This document shows positions 26,431-35,306 of a stretch of DNA of 41,642 bases, one piece after another. Made by a program: the position numbers and the translations under genes. Where the stretch lies: contig JAFZFX010000023.1 in NCBI GenBank assembly GCA_017555695.1, forward strand, positions 1 through 41,642, written 5' to 3'. The stretch is from Alistipes sp. GTDB lineage: Bacteria; Bacteroidota; Bacteroidia; Bacteroidales; Rikenellaceae. Positions within the stretch are counted from its first letter, which is position 1, and each line of letters begins with the position of its first letter. Under the pieces are notes generated by a model. It saw only the letters and a program-made list of their open reading frames with translations. It was not told where the DNA came from and did no database searches.

Positions 26431-26539
26431 ACGCAAAAAACAGCTTAAAAGATATGCCAATCGGGTGAATCGTCGTAAATGAGGGGTGAAGTGTCTGTCG
26501 AACGAGTTGAAATTTTCCCGCTCAGGCAATAATTATCGT

Positions 26540-27943
26540 CTACCAACACTCTATGCCGTCGTTGTCGGCAAACTCTTTGATGTCCTTTTTCGAGAATATG
26601 GGGTTGCGGCCTTCGCGCAACTGATGGCGATAATCGTCAAGCAGAATGATGGCCTCACGACCCAAGAATATTAATGCCACCAAGTTGCAAAGCGTCATCA
26701 GTGCCATCGTTACATCGGCAAGTCCCCACACGGTCTTTAGGCTCATCATAGCTCCCGCCATAACCATCGCACCTACTAGAAGACGATAGGTCGTCAGTAG
26801 GGCCTTTGACTGCGACATAAAGCGTATGTTTGCCTCGCCATAGTAGTAGTTGCCGAAGATAGAGCTGAATGCAAAACAGAATATGGCTACAGCCACGATG
26901 ATGCGTCCCGCACCGCCTATCTCCATTGTCAGAGCCTCCTGTGTGAGCTGAACGCCATCAGATGAATCTAATGATACACCGCTGGCAAGAATGATAAATG
27001 CTGTACTGCTGCAAATGATGAGCGTATCGGTAAATACGCCGAGAGTCTGAATCAAACCCTGCTTTACGGGGTGTGAAGTGGTGGCTGTCGCTGCGGCGTT
27101 AGGTGCAGAACCCATACCAGCCTCGTTGCTGAAGAGGCCACGCTTGATGCCCTGCATAACAGCGGCTCCCATACCACCGCCCACAATCTGCTCCAAGCCG
27201 AAAGCGCTGTCGATAATTTGACGGAATACTGCGGGCAGATGCTCGATGTTCAGTGCCACAACGACCATTGCTATGGCGAGGTAGCTGACAGCCATAAACG
27301 GCACCACGATGTTGCTCACTTTGGCTATGCGCTGAATACCACCGAATATAATTATCAGCGTCGAGACGGTCAGCACGATGCCCGTATAGAACTTATCAGC
27401 ACCAAACGCATTCTCCAACGCAGCACATATCGTGTTGCTCTGTACTGTGTTGAACGCAAAGCCGAATGTGACGATAATCAGTATGCAGAAAATTATTGCT
27501 AGCGGTCGGCATCGCATACCATACATTATATAATATGCAGGACCACCGATATATGAGTCCGACGAATGGCGTTTGTATAACTGCGCCAGCGTACTCTCCA
27601 CAAAGGCATTGGCGGCGCCTAACAGCGCTATTATCCACATCCAGAATGTGGCTCCAGGGCCACCAATCACGATGGCTGTAGCTACACCCGCCAGATTGCC
27701 TGTGCCGATGCGACTTGCCAACGAAACCACGAAGGCCTGGAATGGCGATATGCGCTTTGGCGCTTTGCCGTTTGTTGGCTTGTGCTTGTCATCACTTTGC
27801 ACCAGCAGACGACACATCTCACCTATCATACGGAACTGCACAAAGCGGCTGCGCAGCGTAAAGTAGGTGGCGCATATCAGCAGTGCGGCTATCATTACAT
27901 AGCCCCACAATATGTCGTTGGCCCAGTTGATGATGTCAAGCAT
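26540..27943 (-). CDS. AGCS family amino acid/cation symporter
   Basis: The 467-residue protein has about eleven membrane segments and the AGCS (alanine or glycine:cation symporter) landmarks: SLASRIGTGNLAGVATAI (about residues 74-91), GGPGATFWMWIIALLGAANA, then FVESTLAQLYK, and GLFSNEAGMGSAPNAAATA. It imports alanine, glycine or a similar amino acid with Na+ or H+ across the inner membrane. The start lies 12 bases after the stop of the small hydrogenase-like subunit on the same strand, with no terminator or promoter between them. It is therefore likely the last gene of that operon, an unexpected partner for such a complex. Confidence 0.92.
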   Translation of the reverse strand: MLDIINWANDILWGYVMIAALLICATYFTLRSRFVQFRMIGEMCRLLVQSDDKHKPTNGKAPKRISPFQAFVVSLASRIGTGNLAGVATAIVIGGPGATFWMWIIALLGAANAFVESTLAQLYKRHSSDSYIGGPAYYIMYGMRCRPLAIIFCILIIVTFGFAFNTVQSNTICAALENAFGADKFYTGIVLTVSTLIIIFGGIQRIAKVSNIVVPFMAVSYLAIAMVVVALNIEHLPAVFRQIIDSAFGLEQIVGGGMGAAVMQGIKRGLFSNEAGMGSAPNAAATATTSHPVKQGLIQTLGVFTDTLIICSSTAFIILASGVSLDSSDGVQLTQEALTMEIGGAGRIIVAVAIFCFAFSSIFGNYYYGEANIRFMSQSKALLTTYRLLVGAMVMAGAMMSLKTVWGLADVTMALMTLCNLVALIFLGREAIILLDDYRHQLREGRNPIFSKKDIKEFADNDGIECW

Positions 27944-27955
27944 AGTGGCTGTGGG

Positions 27956-28729
27956 TTATCGTTGTTTCTTGCCCGTTATATTCATTACTCCATCGATGAA
28001 TGTCATCGGGTGTGTGGGTGCGCCAGGCAACCACAAATCCACGCGGTTATTTTCAATGAAGCTGCGATCTACGGCCTTACTCTCGCTGAAGAGTCCGCCC
28101 GAACAAGCCTCCGAACCACATACGATAACAATCTTCGGGTCGGGGATGGCCTTGTAGCAAATGTCGAGTGGCTCGGCCATATTTTTCGATATGGGGCCCG
28201 TGATAACAACACCATCGCTGTGGCGAGGTGATGCCGTAAACTCCACACCATAGCGGCCGAAGTCAAAGTTCACATTACCCGTTGCGTTTAGCTCCATCTC
28301 CACCGAAGCATCTCCTCCTGCCGACACCTGTCTAAGTTTCAGCGCGTGCGAAAAGAGCTGCGGAATCTCTGGACGGATGTTTTCGGGGTGGAACTCAATT
28401 TTCTCGGTCTGGGGTGTCACGACGAGTGCTTCGCGCGATGTGCTACCCAACTTATAGTCGTTTGTAAAGCGAATGTTCTTTGGCGCACGCAATGCACATT
28501 CACCGCAGAAGAGGCAACGACCCAAGTCGAGTGTAAAGGGTGCGACGCTCAACGCTTGGGTGGGGCAGAGCGTCGCGGCAGCCTCCACATCCGACATATC
28601 ATCCGTAGGTGTAAGTACGGGGCGGCCACGGAACTCCTCGGTCAGTGTAACATCGTTCAAGTCGGGTATATACTGTTTGCCGTGTGAACGCAGAACTTTT
28701 ATCTTTGAAAATATCATAGTTGTATCCAT
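27956..28729 (-). CDS. Fused ferredoxin/NuoB-like small subunit of a hydrogenase-related complex, degenerate cluster sites
   Basis: The 257-residue protein fuses a HyfH-like ferredoxin domain (about residues 40-90) to a HyfI/NuoB-like small subunit (about 125-250). The ferredoxin domain keeps C55, C72, C75 and C78, enough for one [4Fe-4S] cluster. The last cysteine of CxxCxxCxxxCP is Ala82, and the first motif is reduced to LCP. In the NuoB-like domain the CxxC of the proximal cluster reads AGGDAS (G138 and A141), the PGCPP cysteine reads PGAPTHP (A237), and only C209 (EACSGG) is kept. That domain cannot bind a normal proximal cluster, so electron transfer to an active site is unlikely. It starts six bases after the large subunit. 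Confidence 0.85.
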   Translation of the reverse strand: MDTTMIFSKIKVLRSHGKQYIPDLNDVTLTEEFRGRPVLTPTDDMSDVEAAATLCPTQALSVAPFTLDLGRCLFCGECALRAPKNIRFTNDYKLGSTSREALVVTPQTEKIEFHPENIRPEIPQLFSHALKLRQVSAGGDASVEMELNATGNVNFDFGRYGVEFTASPRHSDGVVITGPISKNMAEPLDICYKAIPDPKIVIVCGSEACSGGLFSESKAVDRSFIENNRVDLWLPGAPTHPMTFIDGVMNITGKKQR

Positions 28730-28735
28730 TTACTT

Positions 28736-30253
28736 TTATAGGTCGTGACCACAATACGAAAGGTTGAAACTTTTGTTGCAAATCGGGAAGTCTGAGATTC
28801 CCTCGCCTCTTACGGCCAGCGCCAACGCCAGCCAGTTGTGCAAGCTCGGCTCCTTCACCTTATATGTATCAATCTTGCCCTCCTCGTTGGTGATGGCTAT
28901 GTGGCAGATCTCACCTCGCCATCCCTCTACCAAACCAAATGCAAAGTGCTCGGGTGCGAGTGTCTGCTCATAGTTAGGTGCGGGTACGGCCTCGGTGGTG
29001 TCGATTGTCGCAAGCAACTGCTTGATGTACTCTACCGATTGACTCACCTCCTGACAGCGCATCATAAGTCGTGCCATCACATCGCCATCGTGCTGTGTGA
29101 TGCTCTCGTGATTGAGTTTAGTTGAGTATGCCGCGAAGGGGTGTGATGTGCGCAAATCGCGACCAAGTCCGCTTGCTCGTGCTGCCATACCTACGCCACC
29201 GATGCGATGCATCTCGGTGCGGGGAACTATGCCACACTGCTCGAAACGCGAGAGTAGGGTGGGCGAACTCTTTATGTCGTCGCTTACCTCCGCATAACGG
29301 CGGCCAACCTCCTCCACATTCTTGCGAATCATCTCTATCTTTTCGCTTGTCAGCGGCTTGTTGCTACCAGCAGGGCGAATCAAACCCTTGCCAAATCGGT
29401 TGCCACACCACGCCTGTGTGGTGTTGATGGTGACTGTTCTCAGCGCCTCACACGCAACTTGTCCGAGCTGATAACCTACATCCATCGACAATGCGCCCGT
29501 ATCGGCAATGTGCATAGCCATACGCTCCAACTCAAGAGCAATGGTGCGCTCGGCCTGCAGACGCTGCGAGGTCTTGTTGTTAGACAATCTCTCGACTGCC
29601 ATAGCAAAAGCCGACGAGTGTGCAATGGCGCTATCACCCGCGATGCTCTCCGATAGAAGAGTCTGACGCAAACGGTTATCGGTAGCAACGAACTCATCCT
29701 CTACGCCTCGGTGCTGATAGCCCAACGCAATCTCCAGGTGCAAAACATTCTCTCCGTTACAAGTGAAACGGAATGCACCCGGTTCGATGATACCTGCGTG
29801 GATAGGACCCACATTCACCTCGTGCAGAGAGTCTCCTTCAATCGAGTAGAAGGGGTATGTGTCGATTGTTGATGTGCGGCAACGGCGGTTCTCGTCAAAA
29901 CGCAACGGCTTCTTCCAGGGCATAGCGCCAAACTCCACATTGTAGAGCTCGGCTATCTCGCGCTCGAAGGGGTGTACTGCAGGGTGCAGAGCCGTGAGCG
30001 ACGGCAACGCTATGTCGTCGTAATACTCCATAGCAAATCGTGCCACCATAATCTGATGCTTCTCGTCATCGAGCAGAATGAGGTAGAACATCAGTCGAGA
30101 CTGCTCGGGACGGGCAAAGTAGTGGGCAATGTGATACTGCTCCTGCTTCAGACGCTCGCTCAAATCCTCATACAAGGCTGCATACTCCACTTCGGGAATA
30201 TCTTTCAGGGCGATTGACTGCGTCGATGTGTTATCAGTTATATAGTAATTCAT
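28736..30253 (-). CDS. NuoCD/HyfG-like large subunit without Ni-Fe ligands (Ehr type)
   Basis: The 505-residue protein joins a NuoC-like domain (about residues 1-120, with HPFEREIAELYNVEFG) to a NuoD/hydrogenase large-subunit domain. Landmarks are VGPIHAGIIEPGAF (about 148-161), EIALGYQHRGVEDEF and SESIAGDSAIAHSSAF (201-216). True group 4 [NiFe] hydrogenases have ICGxC at this place and DPCxxC near the end. Here they read IAGDS (A205, S208) and FPICNKSFNLSYCGHDL (C492 and C501 not in CxxC). No CxxC occurs anywhere in the protein, so it cannot hold the Ni-Fe site. This is the pattern of energy-converting-hydrogenase-related (Ehr) complexes, whose reaction is not established. Confidence 0.88.
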   Translation of the reverse strand: MNYYITDNTSTQSIALKDIPEVEYAALYEDLSERLKQEQYHIAHYFARPEQSRLMFYLILLDDEKHQIMVARFAMEYYDDIALPSLTALHPAVHPFEREIAELYNVEFGAMPWKKPLRFDENRRCRTSTIDTYPFYSIEGDSLHEVNVGPIHAGIIEPGAFRFTCNGENVLHLEIALGYQHRGVEDEFVATDNRLRQTLLSESIAGDSAIAHSSAFAMAVERLSNNKTSQRLQAERTIALELERMAMHIADTGALSMDVGYQLGQVACEALRTVTINTTQAWCGNRFGKGLIRPAGSNKPLTSEKIEMIRKNVEEVGRRYAEVSDDIKSSPTLLSRFEQCGIVPRTEMHRIGGVGMAARASGLGRDLRTSHPFAAYSTKLNHESITQHDGDVMARLMMRCQEVSQSVEYIKQLLATIDTTEAVPAPNYEQTLAPEHFAFGLVEGWRGEICHIAITNEEGKIDTYKVKEPSLHNWLALALAVRGEGISDFPICNKSFNLSYCGHDL

Positions 30254-30258
30254 AATCT

Positions 30259-31665
30259 CTACAAAGTTGATATTGTGTCGATAATCTCTTTAAGCGGAGC
30301 GGGTTGCCAGAGGCCAATTATGATTGCTCCGATAAGCAAAATAAGTGCACTGTATGACAGACGGCGGTTGATATTCGAGATGTGTAGCTCGTCCTGATTA
30401 GGCTGATAGCACAATTTGATAATGCGCTGACATACCGAATAGATTACAATACACATCAGCAACATCATCAGCGCTGTCAGCCACCAGTTGCCAGCTGTGA
30501 TGGTCTCGGCCAAAATCATCAGCTCCGACACGAAGAGTGGCGAGGGCGGGAATGCCAATATCACCACCATTCCAGCCATCAAGCCTATTGCGCCCACTTT
30601 GTTGATATTGATGTAGTCGCCGATACGGTTGATACGATAGCCGTTGTAGATGTGGCGCACAATACCAATCTGCAGGAAGAGGCTGCTCTTAATCAGCGAG
30701 TGGCACACCACATGGAATACTGCGGCCCATACGCCTATGCCACCAATACCCAAACCGATGGCTGCGATACCCATATTCTCTACCGTAGAGTACGAGAGGA
30801 ATCGCTTGTAGTTGTTTGTTCGGCGCAGGAATAATGCACCCACGATGAGGCTCAATACTCCAGTTGCGAGTATCACATTCTTCACCCAATCAAATACGGG
30901 TGTGTCGGCAAAGAGTTTATATATGCGGAAGATGGCCAAGAATCCAGCATTGACCAGTCCCGTAGATATCATAGCTGACGCGGGCGCAGGCGCTGCAAAG
31001 TTGGCATCCACACCGATAGTATAAAGCGGGAAAATCTCCATCTTACAGCTGTAACCCGTCAGAATCAGGATAAACGCCACCTTCAAATAGAGGGGGTTGC
31101 CGTTTGCCAAAAGTGTCTTCAATTCTGTATAGTTCAGCGATGCATTTTCGGCAGCGGCGCACAGCAGCAAGATGCCCAAATATGCAATGGCAATACCTGT
31201 AGAACATACGAACAGATACTTCCAAGTTGCCTCAAGCGTGGGCTTCGAGCGGCGGTAGTAGAGTATTCCTGCACCGCAGAGTGTTGTGGCCTCCAATAGA
31301 ATCCAAGTGATTGCAACATTGTTGGCAAAATATACACCCGTGATGGCTGTAGTGAGCAACATCAATAGCGAGAAGTAGAGTCTGTAATGCTCGATAGCAT
31401 CATCTTTCAAGTACTCCTCCGAGTGGCGGAATACGAAAAGTGCAACTATTGCCAGCAGTATGTAGAATAGTGTACCAGCCTCGTCGAAGGTGAAGAATGC
31501 ACCCGATGTCGAGAGGTATCTGCCTCTGAATAGCAGGCTGTCGATAAATACTGCGTGGATAGTAAGGTAGCATCCGCACAGAATATGAACCATTCGGCGT
31601 GAGCGCGCAACGAGTGTCGATGCGGCTGTTGCGAGCCATAATGCAAAGAATATATATATGTTCAT
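30259..31665 (-). CDS. HyfF-like antiporter-type membrane subunit
   Basis: The 468-residue protein belongs to the Mrp/NuoL-M-N antiporter-like family and has about 13-14 membrane segments. It is most like HyfF of group 4 complexes. Residues expected for ion pumping are kept: E125 in ITWILLEATTLCG, K208 in TGYSCKMEIFPLY, and the histidine/lysine segment HVVCHSLIKSSLF (about 325-337). It starts six bases after the HyfE-like gene and its stop lies five bases before the large-subunit gene. It is the second of two antiporter-like subunits in this operon; E. coli Hyf has three (HyfB, HyfD, HyfF), so HyfD is missing here. Confidence 0.88.
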   Translation of the reverse strand: MNIYIFFALWLATAASTLVARSRRMVHILCGCYLTIHAVFIDSLLFRGRYLSTSGAFFTFDEAGTLFYILLAIVALFVFRHSEEYLKDDAIEHYRLYFSLLMLLTTAITGVYFANNVAITWILLEATTLCGAGILYYRRSKPTLEATWKYLFVCSTGIAIAYLGILLLCAAAENASLNYTELKTLLANGNPLYLKVAFILILTGYSCKMEIFPLYTIGVDANFAAPAPASAMISTGLVNAGFLAIFRIYKLFADTPVFDWVKNVILATGVLSLIVGALFLRRTNNYKRFLSYSTVENMGIAAIGLGIGGIGVWAAVFHVVCHSLIKSSLFLQIGIVRHIYNGYRINRIGDYININKVGAIGLMAGMVVILAFPPSPLFVSELMILAETITAGNWWLTALMMLLMCIVIYSVCQRIIKLCYQPNQDELHISNINRRLSYSALILLIGAIIIGLWQPAPLKEIIDTISTL

Positions 31666-31671
31666 AATCTT

Positions 31672-32304
31672 TTAGTCCTTTACATGAGTTAATGAATCAC
31701 TGTCGTCGGCGTGAATCTTGTCATCCACTTTGGTGAGAAACATTCCGAGCATAAGAATCGAGATGAGGATATCGAGCATAATTGCCATATTGATAAGTAT
31801 CGGCATCTCAACTCCGATAGCCATCGAGAAGAGGAATACTCCATTCTCGATTACCAGGAATCCCACAACATGAGTGAAAATTCTTGAACGCATCACAATC
31901 AATATAAGTCCGCTCAGCAGTGCATACAGCGCAACGCCAAAGAAGAGCATATGTACACGCGAGTCGGCTACATAATAGGTGGTAACGGCGCTCACCACAA
32001 GTGCTGCAATAGAGAGCATCTGTGAGTTGAACTGCGACGAACTCGACGAAGTGCTTACACGGTTGATGTTGGTCTTCTTGATTACATTCATCAGGATGGC
32101 AGGCACAACGATGGCCTTAAAGATGAGTGTCTCAAGAATTACAAAACCCAACTCCACCCAATTCAGTGTATGAAGCTGCAGAAGGGCAATGCCCAGCAGA
32201 ATCCAGCCCTGCACAGCAATGATTGAAGTGTAGTTGCGGAAACGCTCTACGGTTGAAAGGTATATGAGCGTTATGACATACAATATAATAAGTGTCAAAA
32301 CCAT
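31672..32304 (-). CDS. HyfE-like membrane subunit
   Basis: The 210-residue protein has about seven membrane segments. Its C-terminal region, GFLVIENGVFLFSMAIGVEM (about residues 149-168), has the ENG/ENA pattern of NuoK/MrpC-like proteins that are part of HyfE. It likely links the antiporter-type subunits in the membrane arm. The C-terminus ends in a charged tail (KVDDKIHADDSDSLTHVKD). It lies four bases after the HyfC-like gene and six bases before the HyfF-like gene, which fixes it within the operon. Confidence 0.85.
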   Translation of the reverse strand: MVLTLIILYVITLIYLSTVERFRNYTSIIAVQGWILLGIALLQLHTLNWVELGFVILETLIFKAIVVPAILMNVIKKTNINRVSTSSSSSQFNSQMLSIAALVVSAVTTYYVADSRVHMLFFGVALYALLSGLILIVMRSRIFTHVVGFLVIENGVFLFSMAIGVEMPILINMAIMLDILISILMLGMFLTKVDDKIHADDSDSLTHVKD

Positions 32305-32308
32305 AGCC

Positions 32309-33223
32309 TTAGATGTTGATGTTTAACTGCAGCAGGAAGCCGATGAAGAATATCAATGCCGCCAATGCCGAGATGGTTACTATAAATGTGGTGTTACGCA
32401 ACAACTTGTTACGAGCCTGTGTAGACTCCACAACGCCTACCGATACACCCGTAAGCAATATCGCAAGCGGAGTGGCCAGCCACCAGTGGAAACAGCCCGT
32501 TGCTGCAATAGCGTTTGCTGCAAGCATCGAGAGTGATGCAGTCTTGAGCCATCCTGCAATCTGAATCATAGCCATATCCACACCGCAGTAGTCCAGACAC
32601 ATCACCTCGTGAATCATCGTCAGCTCGAGGTGTGTGCGGGGATCATCCACGGGAACACGGCCCGACTCTACGAATGTAATTTTGATGAACAGATACGCTG
32701 TCAGCAACATCACTATAGTCAGGTGAATATTCAACGACTGCTCGTGGGCGAAGATGTCAGCGAATGATGTGTAGCCGCAGAACATAGCCAACGTAGCGAA
32801 GCCAATCATCATAGCAGGCTCGATGAGCGCACCATAGAGCGCCTCGCGCGATGCTCCCATACCCTCGAATGAACTGCCTGTATCCATAGCCGCCAGAATC
32901 AGTGCTACGCGACCCAACGCCAACAGATAGGCGAAGCATATCACATCACCCTCAAACGAAATGAGAGGGTAGAGGTCCGCAACGGGAATAAATAACATTG
33001 CCACTATGGCCGCACCAAGATATACGGCGGGCGCTATCTTGAACAGCGCAGTTGTAGTGGTTGAATATACAGCGCCCTTACGCAACATCAGGCGTGCGTT
33101 GTAGATATGCTGAAGGAAGGGCAGACCCTTACGGCCAGCCAGGAGTGCGCGTGTGCGGTTAATCACTCCCGTAATCGATACGGCAACAATCAGCATTAAA
33201 AGTGTATTTAGTGCTATACCCAT
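32309..33223 (-). CDS. HyfC/NuoH-like membrane subunit
   Basis: The 304-residue protein has about eight membrane segments and is the NuoH/HyfC/EchB-type subunit that joins the peripheral arm to the membrane arm. Signatures are SFEGMGASREALYGA (about residues 118-132) and VESGRVPVDDPRTHLELTMI (185-204), followed by HEVMCLDYCG. The acidic residues used in coupling (E186, D193, D194, E200, E206) are kept. Its stop lies four bases before the HyfE-like gene and its start two bases after the HyfB-like stop, so translation is probably coupled. The intact coupling residues contrast with the lost metal sites of the peripheral subunits. Confidence 0.88.
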   Translation of the reverse strand: MGIALNTLLMLIVAVSITGVINRTRALLAGRKGLPFLQHIYNARLMLRKGAVYSTTTTALFKIAPAVYLGAAIVAMLFIPVADLYPLISFEGDVICFAYLLALGRVALILAAMDTGSSFEGMGASREALYGALIEPAMMIGFATLAMFCGYTSFADIFAHEQSLNIHLTIVMLLTAYLFIKITFVESGRVPVDDPRTHLELTMIHEVMCLDYCGVDMAMIQIAGWLKTASLSMLAANAIAATGCFHWWLATPLAILLTGVSVGVVESTQARNKLLRNTTFIVTISALAALIFFIGFLLQLNINI

Positions 33224-33225
33224 AA

Positions 33226-35214
33226 TTAGATGATATTAAGGAGTGAAAGAATAAATATCGCAACCAGGAATAACAACGCAAAGAGAATGTAGTGGTTGAT
33301 CTTTCCCGTTCTGAGTCGCATAATGCGCTTGTTGATGATGTGTAGCAACTCTACCCACCACTCAGTGAAGAGTCTGTCAATCTTATCCTTATGGCGCACA
33401 TCGTAGTTGTGTGCCGAGGGGAAAATCTCGCTCTTGCTTACAGCACGACCCTCTACTGTGTTCTGAGTGAGTGATGTGGCTACTGCCTCCAGGTTCTCGG
33501 AGAATGACTCTCCAGTATACTGCATACGGATGTTGGGCGATGTGAAGCCGCAACCCCAAGTGGGACCACTCTCTACGGTGCGCTTACGCAATGCACGGCT
33601 CTTGATAACATAGAGCAGCGCAATCACCAGAATTACCAGCAATGCTGTGAGCGAAACCTTACTCAAGGTGGGAGTGATGTAATCTCCGATAATGGCATCA
33701 GCCGAAGGTGTGAATAGCATTGTTACCTGCTTTACGGCGTTGATAGCAACCTGAGGTACGATACCTATCAGTATTATACCCGCCGTAGGTATAGCCATAG
33801 CCACCAGGCGTGTGCTGTCCACCTCTACAGACTCGGCAACGCTGTGATCGCGAGGCGAGCCAAGGAAAATGGTGCTATAGAGTTTTGTAAATGCAAATAC
33901 CACGATACCTCCAATGAGCGCCAACGCAATGATACCACCAGCCGCAGCCAAAGTATTCACTCCGTCGCGTACGCTGTTGAGCATACCCAGATAAATCATA
34001 AACTCACCTACAAAACCGTTGAGAGGTGGCAATGCGCATATTGCAGCCGTAGCAATCAAGAACAGAATTGCTGTCACGGGCATACTCTTCGCTACGCCAC
34101 CAAACATATTCAGGTGTGTAGTGTGCATTTGTGAGTAGAGGTTACCTGCGCCGAAGAAGAGTAGCGACTTAAACAACGAGTGGTTGATTGTGTGCATCAA
34201 TGCACCACACATCGCCAGCGTAGCCACGATGCTGTTGCCCGATGCCTGACCCAAAGCCGCAATGCCCAAGCCGATGAATATAACGCCGATATTCTCGATA
34301 CTTGAATATGCCAACAAACGCTTTACATCGTTCTGGAATGCAGCGAGGATTACGCCCCACAAGCCGGTAATGATACCTACAGCCAAAACAATGAAACCGA
34401 TGATTTGCAATTCGCTGTAGTCTTGTACCATCCATATAACTCTCAAGACTCCATATACACCCATCTTAATCATCACGCCCGACATAATTGCCGATACATG
34501 TGAGGGTGCTGCGGGGTGTGCCTCGGGTAGCCACACATGCATAGGAAACATACCTGCCTTCATTCCGAAGCCAAGCAGGAAGAGTACGAATAGCAATATA
34601 GTCTTGCCCTCAGCAAATGCCATGGGTAGAGCGCTGAATGCTGCCGAACCCGTAACTGAATGCAACGACGCGAAGCCCGCCACCAAGAAGATGAAGCCGA
34701 CATGCATCATAATCAGGTAGGCCAGCGCAGCACGCAGTACCTCAGCCTTTTGTGCGTCGAATATAATCAGTATGAACGACGCGATAGTCATCAACTCCCA
34801 CGCCAGCAGGAACGAGAAACCACCGCTCGACATCACCACCAGCATCATCGACAGAATGAGCGTCACCAACGCCACATAATGCAACGAGATGTGGGCCGAT
34901 GATTTCTTGCCGAGGTATTGAGCCAGGTAGCCACGCGAGTAGATGAGCGTCGCTATACCTGCTATACCTATAATCACCAGAAATAGAGCCGACAGAGGGT
35001 CGATAGAAAACCTCTCCACTCCGAAGATGGGGCCAGCGGCCTCGGCCAGAGTGATGGGTTTAGAGCCTGCAAGCACCGAGATGGCATAGCAAGCGACCGC
35101 TATCGCGGCAGTAGTTACAAATGCCAATGCCGTCCAGACTTTGTAGCGTAGCGGTGTGATAAACAGCGCTGCCACCAGCAAGGCAAGTGTCAAAAGTAAT
35201 CCGAGATAGAACAT
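33226..35214 (-). CDS. HyfB-like antiporter-type membrane subunit (first gene of operon)
   Basis: The 662-residue protein of the NuoL/HyfB type has about 16 membrane segments. Pumping residues are present: E140 in FLLAWELMTIAS, K219 in GFGMKAGMFPMHVWLPEAHP, K250 in SGVMIKMGVYG, and H345/K349 in HTINHSLFKSLLFF. A soluble loop near the C-terminus (about residues 555-640, with EGRAVSKSEIFPSAHNYD) precedes a last membrane segment, as in HyfB. It is the first gene of the hydrogenase-related operon, 92 bases after rsmE. I see no confident promoter in that gap, so read-through from rsmE is possible. Confidence 0.9.
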   Translation of the reverse strand: MFYLGLLLTLALLVAALFITPLRYKVWTALAFVTTAAIAVACYAISVLAGSKPITLAEAAGPIFGVERFSIDPLSALFLVIIGIAGIATLIYSRGYLAQYLGKKSSAHISLHYVALVTLILSMMLVVMSSGGFSFLLAWELMTIASFILIIFDAQKAEVLRAALAYLIMMHVGFIFLVAGFASLHSVTGSAAFSALPMAFAEGKTILLFVLFLLGFGMKAGMFPMHVWLPEAHPAAPSHVSAIMSGVMIKMGVYGVLRVIWMVQDYSELQIIGFIVLAVGIITGLWGVILAAFQNDVKRLLAYSSIENIGVIFIGLGIAALGQASGNSIVATLAMCGALMHTINHSLFKSLLFFGAGNLYSQMHTTHLNMFGGVAKSMPVTAILFLIATAAICALPPLNGFVGEFMIYLGMLNSVRDGVNTLAAAGGIIALALIGGIVVFAFTKLYSTIFLGSPRDHSVAESVEVDSTRLVAMAIPTAGIILIGIVPQVAINAVKQVTMLFTPSADAIIGDYITPTLSKVSLTALLVILVIALLYVIKSRALRKRTVESGPTWGCGFTSPNIRMQYTGESFSENLEAVATSLTQNTVEGRAVSKSEIFPSAHNYDVRHKDKIDRLFTEWWVELLHIINKRIMRLRTGKINHYILFALLFLVAIFILSLLNII

Positions 35215-35306
35215 TAATTTACTATTTTAATACAAACAAATTTTTATTAATAGATACCCTTTTCTTGAATCCGAAGGCTGAGTGAGAATCAAGTTAGCTC
35301 ATCTGC

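Noticed and set aside
27956-35214. Functional group 4 [NiFe] hydrogenase or formate hydrogenlyase
   Set aside because: The Ni-Fe cysteine motifs and most proximal-cluster ligands are missing, and no maturation or formate dehydrogenase gene is in the window.
27956-35214. Respiratory complex I (Nuo)
   Set aside because: Subunit types and order (HyfB, C, E, F, G and a fused ferredoxin/small subunit) match group 4 complexes. NuoA, J, K and N as separate genes and the NADH module are absent.
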